Shown in pieces: positions 1-6,008 of a stretch of 13,487 nucleotides of DNA; the first letter of the stretch is position 1, and each line of letters opens with the position of its first letter. Both the position numbers and the translations under genes were made by a program. The stretch is taken from contig JBJEFI010000052.1 in NCBI GenBank assembly GCA_051873875.1, positions 1-13,487 of the forward strand, read 5' to 3'. Source of the stretch: JBJEFI01 sp051873875. GTDB lineage: Bacteria; Bacillota; Bacilli; Bacillales; Bacillaceae_G. Under the pieces are notes generated by a model. It was not told where the DNA came from and ran no database searches. It worked only from the letters and a program-made list of their open reading frames with translations.

Positions 1-113
1 TGAAAAATAGGAGAACTATTACAAAAGAAAATAAAGATTCATTATTCTGATAATTAAGTATATAAAGATAAAAGTTGGACATACTACTTAGTAAGGCATC
101 CCCCTTGTGTACA

Positions 114-142
114 TTAACCTCCACCGATAATCTGGAGGTTAA
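114..142. other. Perfect 10-bp inverted repeat, no U-tract
   Basis: TTAACCTCCA (114-123) and TGGAGGTTAA (133-142) pair perfectly around a 9-nt loop. Neither strand has a T-run directly after the stem, so it does not look like an intrinsic terminator. It lies downstream of the murA terminator, in a 213-nt stretch without a gene. In Bacillus the next gene beyond murA is usually spoIID on the same strand, which would put this hairpin in that gene's upstream region; this is inferred, as the gene is outside the window. Its function is unknown; it could be an operator or an RNA hairpin. Confidence 0.5.
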
Positions 143-168
143 CTTTGCTTAATAAAGAGTACAAAAGT

Positions 169-197
169 AAAAAAGCCAGCACCTATGATGCTGACTT
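169..197 (-). terminator. Intrinsic terminator of ywmB-murA
   Basis: Read on the minus strand, AAGTCAGCA and TGCTGGCTT form a 9-bp stem (one G-U pair) around a 7-nt loop, followed by a run of six T. It starts 17 nt after the murA stop codon, so it should end the ywmB-murA transcript and separate it from whatever lies to the left. Confidence 0.85.
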
Positions 198-213
198 CTA
201 ATTATTTTTATAT

Positions 214-1521
214 TTATAGAGAAGCTTCGCGTTGCGCGATTTCTTCACCTAATGTTATTTCATTTACACGTTCAATATTCGCACCTAAGTTTTTTAACTT
301 TTTGTGGAAGTTTACATAGCCACGATCTAAATGTTTTAATTCTGTAACGCGCGTATGCCCTTCAGCAACTAAACCTGCCAAGATTAATGCTGCGGCTGCG
401 CGTAAGTCTGTAGAAGCCACTTCTGCGCCTTGTAACACGCCATGACCAAGTCCGTTTGTTACAACAGAGCGACCTTCAATTTTAATATCCGCATTCATAC
501 GACGGAATTCGTCTACATGCATAAAACGATTTTCAAATAAAGTTTCTGTAATAATACTAGTACCTTTTGCACATAACATTAATGCCATCATTTGTGATTG
601 CATATCTGTCGGGAAACCTGGGTGTGGCATTGTTTTTATGTCTACAGCTTTTAAATTTTCTGTTCCAATAACACGAATACCTTCTTCTAATTCGATGATT
701 TCAACGCCCATTTCACGCATTTTTGCAATAACAGAACTTAAATGTTCAGGTACAGCATTTTCAATTGTTACATCGCCACCTGTGATGGCCGCAGCAACCA
801 TAAATGTTCCTGCTTCGATACGGTCTGGAATAATATGGTGAACTGCACCTTGTAAACGTTCAACACCTTTAATTTTGATTGTACCAGTTCCCGCGCCGCG
901 AACATTAGCACCCATTTCATTTAACATGTTTGCTAAATCAATAATTTCAGGTTCTTTTGCTACGTTTTCAATAATTGTTGTTCCTTCAGCAAGTACGGCT
1001 GCAGACATAATATTTTCTGTTGCACCTACACTTGGGAAGTCCAAATAAATTTTTGCTCCTTTTAAACGACCGTCGACTTTCGCTTCAACGAATCCATTTC
1101 CAACTTTTACAGTTGCACCCATTGCTTCAAACCCTTTAATGTGTTGTTCAATTGGACGTGAACCAATCGCACAACCACCTGGTAAGGCAACACGTGCGCG
1201 TCCCTGACGGGCTAATAATGGTCCCATTACTAAAATAGATGCACGCATTTTACGTACATATTCAAATGGAGCCTCTACTAATAAATCAGCTGAAGCATCC
1301 ACTGTTACTGTATTATTTTCAAAATTAACTTCTGCATTTAAACAACGTAATACTTCGTTAATTGTATATACATCTGAAAGTGTTGGTACATCTTTGATAA
1401 TACATTTTCCTTCACTTGCTAATAAAGTGGCTGCAAGGACAGGCAACACCGCGTTTTTCGCTCCTTCAACGCGAACGTTGCCTTTTAATCTATTTCCACC
1501 ACTGACGATAATCTTTTCCAA
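214..1521 (-). CDS. murA: UDP-N-acetylglucosamine 1-carboxyvinyltransferase (MurA, 435 aa)
   Basis: Cytoplasmic enzyme of the first committed step of peptidoglycan synthesis: it transfers enolpyruvate from PEP to UDP-GlcNAc. The protein has the usual family length (about 420-435 aa) and its landmarks: Lys22-Asn23 in EGAKNAVLP, Arg93 in RKMRAS, the catalytic loop PGGCAIGSRP with Cys117 (the PEP- and fosfomycin-reactive residue), the general-base region HPGFPTDMQ with Asp306, and ENRFMHVDEF at 330-339. Start: the codon at 1519-1521 is TTG, chosen because GGAGGGG lies 7 nt upstream and the reading begins with the typical MEKIIV. It lies 24 nt downstream of ywmB and is followed by a terminator, so the two are probably co-transcribed. 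Low-GC Gram-positives often carry two MurA paralogues; the ywmB/ywzB neighbourhood matches B. subtilis murAA, the main copy. Having the catalytic Cys rather than Asp predicts fosfomycin sensitivity of this enzyme. Confidence 0.97.
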   Translation of the reverse strand: MEKIIVSGGNRLKGNVRVEGAKNAVLPVLAATLLASEGKCIIKDVPTLSDVYTINEVLRCLNAEVNFENNTVTVDASADLLVEAPFEYVRKMRASILVMGPLLARQGRARVALPGGCAIGSRPIEQHIKGFEAMGATVKVGNGFVEAKVDGRLKGAKIYLDFPSVGATENIMSAAVLAEGTTIIENVAKEPEIIDLANMLNEMGANVRGAGTGTIKIKGVERLQGAVHHIIPDRIEAGTFMVAAAITGGDVTIENAVPEHLSSVIAKMREMGVEIIELEEGIRVIGTENLKAVDIKTMPHPGFPTDMQSQMMALMLCAKGTSIITETLFENRFMHVDEFRRMNADIKIEGRSVVTNGLGHGVLQGAEVASTDLRAAAALILAGLVAEGHTRVTELKHLDRGYVNFHKKLKNLGANIERVNEITLGEEIAQREASL

Positions 1522-1545
1522 TGCTATTCCCCTCCGCGTTTATTA

Positions 1546-2271
1546 TTAATATTCCATCGTGATAATTGGCGTTCCGATCACAATGGCTACATTGTTATTT
1601 TCTATTTCTCTAAGTGCAATCTGCATGTTCATCTTCGATTGTTGTATAGGAAGTTCCGCTTTCCACTGTTCAGTATATGCGGATACAGAAAGAAATGTAT
1701 CTTCTTCCGCTCTTTCTATTTCTTCCGCTGTAAAAATTGTTAAAATATTTTCGACATTTTTTTGCAAAGTCGTATTCAGATTACCATTAAATTGCCCCTT
1801 TACACAAGTAAAAAATACAGGCTTATTTTTCAAAATTTTTACAGTTTGCACTTCAATCCACTCATTTTGTTTTTCGTATAATTTTTCATCCCAACTTTGT
1901 CCAGTAAATTGTATCGATACAAGGGTTTTATTTTCTTTTTTAATATAATTTAAAACAATTCGTACATCTACATTTTCAAATGTGTATGTACCAACTGTTT
2001 TAACAGCTTCTGCTTGTTCTGCATTCACCCATATAGCATTTGGATATACACCTTTTATTTTTTCTACATATGCTTCATATTGCGCTACTGTTGAAATATC
2101 CAGTAATCCTTGTTTAGCATACAACGACCAGCCTTCAATTTCAATATTTTGTTGCTCCATTTTCATTACAATTTCTTTAATAGTTGGCTCACTCTTCGCA
2201 TTTGCAATATTTATATAAGAGTAAATACAAATACATATCAATAACACTATTCCAATTCCCCATTTTTTCAT
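1546..2271 (-). CDS. ywmB: YwmB-family secreted protein (241 aa)
   Basis: Protein of the YwmB family (DUF1779), whose members have a fold resembling TATA-box-binding protein; the physiological role is not established. Identification rests on the position directly before murA, the length and the overall character. Residues 1-25 form a signal peptide: MKKW, a hydrophobic stretch at about 5-22, then ANA before Lys26 as a type I cleavage site. The mature part (about 216 aa) is hydrophilic, with many Lys, Glu and Gln, and no further membrane segment. Start: ATG at 2271, preceded by GAGAGGGG at 7 nt. The in-frame GTG at 2289 is less likely because its purine-rich sequence abuts the start codon. The gene is divergent from the small plus-strand gene and 24 nt from murA, suggesting a cell-envelope or sporulation-related context, though nothing in the protein itself proves this. 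Confidence 0.85.
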   Translation of the reverse strand: MKKWGIGIVLLICICIYSYINIANAKSEPTIKEIVMKMEQQNIEIEGWSLYAKQGLLDISTVAQYEAYVEKIKGVYPNAIWVNAEQAEAVKTVGTYTFENVDVRIVLNYIKKENKTLVSIQFTGQSWDEKLYEKQNEWIEVQTVKILKNKPVFFTCVKGQFNGNLNTTLQKNVENILTIFTAEEIERAEEDTFLSVSAYTEQWKAELPIQQSKMNMQIALREIENNNVAIVIGTPIITMEY

Positions 2272-2343
2272 TTTAAAACCCCTCTCCACTCTCCTTATTT
2301 GTCAGTATTGGCAACAATAGAGGAAGATATACTAGGTTCATAG

Positions 2344-2352
2344 ATTTTAGCA
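2344..2352 (-). promoter_or_regulatory. Possible extended -10 of ywmB-murA
   Basis: On the minus strand TGC-TAAAAT is a TGn-extended -10 with five of six consensus bases. Transcription would start near 2337, giving a leader of about 66 nt before ywmB. No convincing -35 is present at 16-18 nt, so this is only a candidate. It lies in the 127-nt interval between divergent genes. Confidence 0.35.
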
Positions 2353-2398
2353 TAAATTTTTATCTGCACCGTATACTGTAACAAGGTGGGTGAGGCCA

Positions 2399-2644
2399 TT
2401 GGATAAAGATGATAAAAAACTTGTTTCCATTGACGGTGGCAAAAAAAAGCATGCAAATGAAAACCTCTCCGTTCTACAAGTAGATGGAGAAGAATATAAG
2501 CTACGTAATTTCGTTTTAGCTGGCGAAGATGAAAATGGTAAACGTGTGTTATTAACATGGCAACTAGCCATTGATGAATTACTTGCCTATTCTAAAATCA
2601 TTGACATTATTGTAGCTGAAAAAGTAAAACGCAACCTTATTTAA
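2399..2644 (+). CDS. Small hydrophilic protein of unknown function (81 aa)
   Basis: I do not recognise this protein. It is the only plausible plus-strand gene in the window. The N-terminal part (about 1-25) is highly charged, beginning MDKDDKKLVS if TTG is the start. The middle contains VDGEEYKLRNFVLAGEDENG, and the C-terminal part (about 50-81) is more hydrophobic and helical-looking, ending KVKRNLI. There is no signal peptide or membrane segment. Start: TTG at 2399 is preferred because AAGGTGG lies 9 nt upstream; the in-frame GTG at 2390 abuts that same site. Support for a real gene: a ribosome binding site, a natural protein composition and a strong terminator 33 nt after the stop. The overlapping minus-strand frames are Ser/Cys/His-rich and look like shadows. 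A TATACT lies at 2328-2333, but the nearest -35-like TTGGCA is only 14 nt from it, so no promoter is called. Confidence 0.7.
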   Translation: MDKDDKKLVSIDGGKKKHANENLSVLQVDGEEYKLRNFVLAGEDENGKRVLLTWQLAIDELLAYSKIIDIIVAEKVKRNLI

Positions 2645-2676
2645 AATTTACTAAGAAACGTATTTAAAATTATTTT

Positions 2677-2716
2677 AAAATAGCATTCCTTTTTGATACA
2701 AAAGGAATGCTATTTT
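2677..2716. terminator. Bidirectional terminator between convergent genes
   Basis: A perfect 17-bp inverted repeat, AAAATAGCATTCCTTTT and AAAAGGAATGCTATTTT, with a 6-nt loop (2694-2699). Because the stem begins with A4 and ends with T4, both transcripts end in a short U-run. It lies 33 nt after the stop of the plus-strand gene and 28 nt after the stop of the DUF1146 gene, so it can serve both. The tail on the plus side is only four T. Confidence 0.8.
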
Positions 2717-2743
2717 CGCCTATCCAACTAACAGTGACTTTCT

Positions 2744-2983
2744 TTAGCCAGCAAACAATCCAGAAATTTGTCTTGCATACATCATATAATCTAAAAAGAA
2801 ATTACTTAATGCTGATCCAATTACAATCGTCAAAATAATAAGTAAAGCACGAGCTTGTATTACTCTATTTTTTCGAAGGAATTTATCAATATAAACGGCT
2901 TGTAGCGCCCACCACGTAATCCCCATAAAAACAAGATGAGAAACGATAGCCGTAGCAGATTGAATTGCAATTTCTTGTTCCAT
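2744..2983 (-). CDS. ywzB: DUF1146 small membrane protein, YwzB-like (79 aa)
   Basis: Small integral membrane protein of the DUF1146 family (YwzB in B. subtilis), function unknown. Two membrane segments are visible: about residues 9-31 (IVSHLVFMGITWWALQAVYI region) and 44-66 (ARALLIILTIVIGSALSNFF region), joined by a short basic loop KFLRKNRVIQ. The length matches the family (about 75-80 aa). Start: ATG at 2983 with AAGGGA 9 nt upstream. It is separated from nuoN by a terminator and from ywmB by a plus-strand gene, so it is probably its own transcript or depends on readthrough from nuo. In B. subtilis the homologue lies between the atp operon and ywmB-murAA, which supports the identification. 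The gene symbol is by family and synteny, not by alignment. Confidence 0.8.
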   Translation of the reverse strand: MEQEIAIQSATAIVSHLVFMGITWWALQAVYIDKFLRKNRVIQARALLIILTIVIGSALSNFFLDYMMYARQISGLFAG

Positions 2984-3024
2984 TTATTCACTTCCCTTCT
3001 ACTTCTATTTTGTATTATTCTAAC

Positions 3025-3054
3025 AAAAAGCTGACCATTATAGGTCAGCTTTTT
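3025..3054 (-). terminator. Intrinsic terminator of the nuo operon
   Basis: AAAAAGCTGACC (3025-3036) pairs with GGTCAGCTTTTT (3043-3054) around a 6-nt loop. On the minus strand the hairpin is followed by five T. It starts 24 nt after the nuoN stop codon and should end the complex I transcript. The loop read on the minus strand is TATAAT. Confidence 0.85.
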
Positions 3055-3078
3055 TCATTTTATCCGTTAAAATCCATC

Positions 3079-4515
3079 TTACTTCATAAAATCTTGAACA
3101 ATTGGCCATTGCGAATGGAAAAAATCCATGGCGACGTTTGGGAATAAACCGAAACCAATAACCGCCAAGCTACAAATAACGATGACTACGGTTGCCCCTA
3201 TAGAAGAATGGATCGCTGTTTCACTTTTTGGACGCAAGAACATTTGCGCCATAATTCCAAAATAGTACACAAGAGAAACAACAGACATTCCAATCATTAA
3301 AAAGGCAAGAACATAATGAGCTGGATTAACCGCAAAGGCACCTAAGAAAATAGTTACTTTCCCAATAAACCCAACTGTACCTGGAATACCTGCTAATGAT
3401 AATAAGAAAATAGTCATGGCAATCGCCAAAAATGGAGAACGTTTAAATAGTCCACCAAACATGGTAATATCGTCTTTCTCTCCCTCTAACTTCGATACGA
3501 CAGCAAACGCACCAATTGTCATAAACAAGTAAGCCATCAAGTAAAACCATAAACTATCAAAGAAGAAAGCAGAGAAAGAAACAAGAGCTACTAATATATA
3601 ACCAGCATGAGCGATACTTGAATAAGCTAACATCCGCTTTATACTTTTTTGGCGTAATGCCATTACGTTTCCGATAATCATCGATAAACCGGCAAGGACA
3701 GCAATGAACGTATCAACAGAGAAATAAAGTAGTTCTGTCCCTTTCGCATTTGGCACTCCACTAAATAAGTAAAAAATAATACGTACAAGCAATACAAACC
3801 CTGTTGCCTTTGAAACAACACTTAAAAAGGCTGTAATTGGTGTGCTGGCTCCTTCATATACATCTGGTGCCCACATATGAAATGGCACGGAAGCAATTTT
3901 GAAAGATAAACCGACAAAACTAATTAAGAAAGCAAGAAGGAAAAGAAGTTCTGTTCCCTTTGTTATTCCATCTTGAAAAACAAGTTGCATTTCCATTAAA
4001 TTCGTCGTACCTGTTAATCCATATAAATAACTGAAACCAAATAGCATAATTGCCGTTGCAATAGCCCCATTGATTGCATACTTCATAGCTGCTTCATTAG
4101 CTAACTTATTTTCACGGCGTAAGCCAACTAATAAATATGAAGAAACAGATAATAATTCAATTCCAACAAACAATGTGATTAAATCAACACTTGCTGTTAC
4201 AAATAAAGCACCTGTCAACGCACTAAGAAAAATCATGTAATATTCAGGACGCTCTTCTTTTCCTAATAATAAAACCAATGCTCCTGCTACTAAGAAAAGG
4301 GTACTAAAGGCTTTTGCAAAACTATCAAACTTAAATGTACCATACAAAATTTGTACTGGCTCATGTCCATATAAAGCAATTAACACGATTAATGAAATGA
4401 CCACTGTTGCAACAGCAACCATTCGCACTTTGCTTTTTGTGAAAAGACCGAGAAGTAAAATGAACAGAGCGCCGATTACTAAAATAATTTGTGGTGTCAT
4501 CGTAAACCAAACCAT
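3079..4515 (-). CDS. nuoN: NADH-quinone oxidoreductase subunit N (478 aa)
   Basis: Antiporter-like proton-pumping subunit of the complex I membrane arm, next to the A/J/K/H end. It is a polytopic protein of about 14 helices with the family signatures: Glu120 in VGIELLSVSSYLL (helix 5), Lys206 in LSFKIASVPFHMWAPDVYEG, Lys236 in helix 8, and Lys386 in FIGKVTIFL (helix 12). Start: AGGAGG lies 9 nt before the ATG at 4515 but only 3 nt before the in-frame ATG at 4521, so 4515 is preferred; the alternative adds Met-Asn and would overlap the nuoM stop by one base. It is the last gene of the operon, 5 nt after nuoM, with a terminator 24 nt downstream. The length is near the usual 480-500 aa, and nothing is missing. 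Confidence 0.95.
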   Translation of the reverse strand: MVWFTMTPQIILVIGALFILLLGLFTKSKVRMVAVATVVISLIVLIALYGHEPVQILYGTFKFDSFAKAFSTLFLVAGALVLLLGKEERPEYYMIFLSALTGALFVTASVDLITLFVGIELLSVSSYLLVGLRRENKLANEAAMKYAINGAIATAIMLFGFSYLYGLTGTTNLMEMQLVFQDGITKGTELLFLLAFLISFVGLSFKIASVPFHMWAPDVYEGASTPITAFLSVVSKATGFVLLVRIIFYLFSGVPNAKGTELLYFSVDTFIAVLAGLSMIIGNVMALRQKSIKRMLAYSSIAHAGYILVALVSFSAFFFDSLWFYLMAYLFMTIGAFAVVSKLEGEKDDITMFGGLFKRSPFLAIAMTIFLLSLAGIPGTVGFIGKVTIFLGAFAVNPAHYVLAFLMIGMSVVSLVYYFGIMAQMFLRPKSETAIHSSIGATVVIVICSLAVIGFGLFPNVAMDFFHSQWPIVQDFMK

Positions 4516-4520
4516 GTTCA

Positions 4521-6008
4521 TTAACCTCCTAACCCTTTCATAAATGTTGTTTCAATAAAGAAGGAAATTGATGTTGGATAAATCCCAATCAACAGGATAA
4601 AACCAATCAAGACAACAGCAGGAATATATTCATATCCTACTAAATCCTTTCCTTGATGACCTTCTAATTTACCAAACGTCATCGTCAATGCTGCTCGTAA
4701 CAAGTAGGCTGCCGTTAAAATGATTCCTAACGCCCCTACTGCTGCTAAAACTGGTTCTACTTGGAATAAACCTAAAAAGGCTAAAAATTCACTTACAAAC
4801 CCTGACATACCTGGTAAACCAAGAGAAGCCATCGTTCCTGCTAAGAAAAATCCAGCTGTAATTGGCATTACCTTCGCTAAACCACTAACACGATTGAAGG
4901 AAGTCGTTTGTACTTCTTCCTCTAATTTGCCAACAATAAAGAATAAGAAAGCAGCAATTAACCCGTGAGAGATAACTTGAAAGATAGCTCCTTTAAATCC
5001 AATAAAATTAGCTGCTCCTAATCCCATTAAGACAATACCCATATGAGAAATACTAGAATAGGCTAATACACTTCGTAAATTTGTTTGAACAAGGGCGATA
5101 AATGCACCATATAACAAGTTAATGACACCTAATAACCCTATAACAAAAGCAAAGTTTTTATAGTCTTCTGGGAACCAATTCACCCCAAAACGAATGAGTC
5201 CATAGGCACCAATTTTCAATAAAACACCGGCATGAAGCATAACGACGCCAACAGGTGCTTCCGTATGAACAGAAACCATCCAACGATGGAACGGTAATAT
5301 CGGTAACTTAATCCCAAAAGCAACAAGCAAGGCAATAAACAAACCTGTTCGTAAATTCTCGGAAATTGGCTGTAGTGATTGACCAGAAAGCAATGCTGCT
5401 CCAATCGCTTCAATATTTGTATAGCCTGTTTTTGCAAACAAGATGATAAATACCATCAATAAAATCGCTGAACCAACTCCATTATAAATTAAAAATTGAT
5501 AAGCAGCTTTTTCACTTTCGAATCTTCCCCAACGGCTAATTAAGAAGAACATTGGAACTAGCGTAATTTCAAAGAATAAGAAGAACAATAATGTACTCTC
5601 AGCTACGAAAACACCTAACATTCCAACTTCTAAAAGCAACATCCAAAGATAAAATGCTTTTATATCTTTTTTCACTTTATACGAAACGATTACCGCAAGA
5701 ATACTTAACAATGCTGTCAAAAAAACAAGCAATAACGAAATACCGTTTAATCCTAGCTCAAATCGTAATGTAAATAATTCATTAGGTAAGCCTTCAATTT
5801 GCCCAAATTTTATCCATTCTTTCGAAACAGCTAGTTTGTCTAACGTTTCTTGACGGATGAATTCAAAAACGAAATAAATAGAAAGCATAAGTGGTACAGC
5901 AGTAGTAATGGTTGCTGCTGTGCGAATTGCCTTCATGCTATTTCTATTTATGAACGCTAGTGCAATCATCCCAATAATCGGGGAAAGTACAAGTAGCGAT
6001 AACATCAT
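4521..6008 (-). CDS. nuoM: NADH-quinone oxidoreductase subunit M (495 aa)
   Basis: Middle antiporter-like subunit of the membrane arm. Key residues: Glu147 in FFEITLVPMFFL (helix 5), Lys234 in FGIKLPILPFHRW (helix 7), Lys265 in AGVLLKIGAYGLIRFG (helix 8), His348 in QVISHGLIAAFLFF, and Glu407 in GFVSEFLAF (helix 12), where NuoM typically has Glu instead of the Lys of NuoL and NuoN. The segment after the helix-7 Lys reads HRWMVSVHTEAP rather than the common HTWLPDAH...AP; I take this as a lineage variant. Start: ATG at 6008, with AGGGGGG 8 nt upstream; a second ATG follows immediately. It overlaps the nuoL stop in an ATGA junction, which indicates translational coupling and matched production of the L and M pumps. 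Confidence 0.96.
   Translation of the reverse strand: MMLSLLVLSPIIGMIALAFINRNSMKAIRTAATITTAVPLMLSIYFVFEFIRQETLDKLAVSKEWIKFGQIEGLPNELFTLRFELGLNGISLLLVFLTALLSILAVIVSYKVKKDIKAFYLWMLLLEVGMLGVFVAESTLLFFLFFEITLVPMFFLISRWGRFESEKAAYQFLIYNGVGSAILLMVFIILFAKTGYTNIEAIGAALLSGQSLQPISENLRTGLFIALLVAFGIKLPILPFHRWMVSVHTEAPVGVVMLHAGVLLKIGAYGLIRFGVNWFPEDYKNFAFVIGLLGVINLLYGAFIALVQTNLRSVLAYSSISHMGIVLMGLGAANFIGFKGAIFQVISHGLIAAFLFFIVGKLEEEVQTTSFNRVSGLAKVMPITAGFFLAGTMASLGLPGMSGFVSEFLAFLGLFQVEPVLAAVGALGIILTAAYLLRAALTMTFGKLEGHQGKDLVGYEYIPAVVLIGFILLIGIYPTSISFFIETTFMKGLGG

Noticed and set aside
1..113. Possible sporulation (sigma-E) promoter for a gene to the left
   Set aside because: A TATATACT-like -10 and a weak GTATGTC -35 can be picked out on the minus strand, but each has several mismatches and the spacing is short; in DNA this AT-rich it is not convincing.
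1559..2218. Two plus-strand frames opposite ywmB
   Set aside because: They are hydrophobic, Cys/Ser/Phe-rich mirror readings of ywmB without ribosome binding sites.
2295..2571. Two minus-strand frames of 74-87 aa opposite the small plus-strand gene
   Set aside because: They are rich in Ser, His and Cys and overlap each other in different frames, with no convincing start signals. The plus-strand frame has a better composition, ribosome binding site and terminator.
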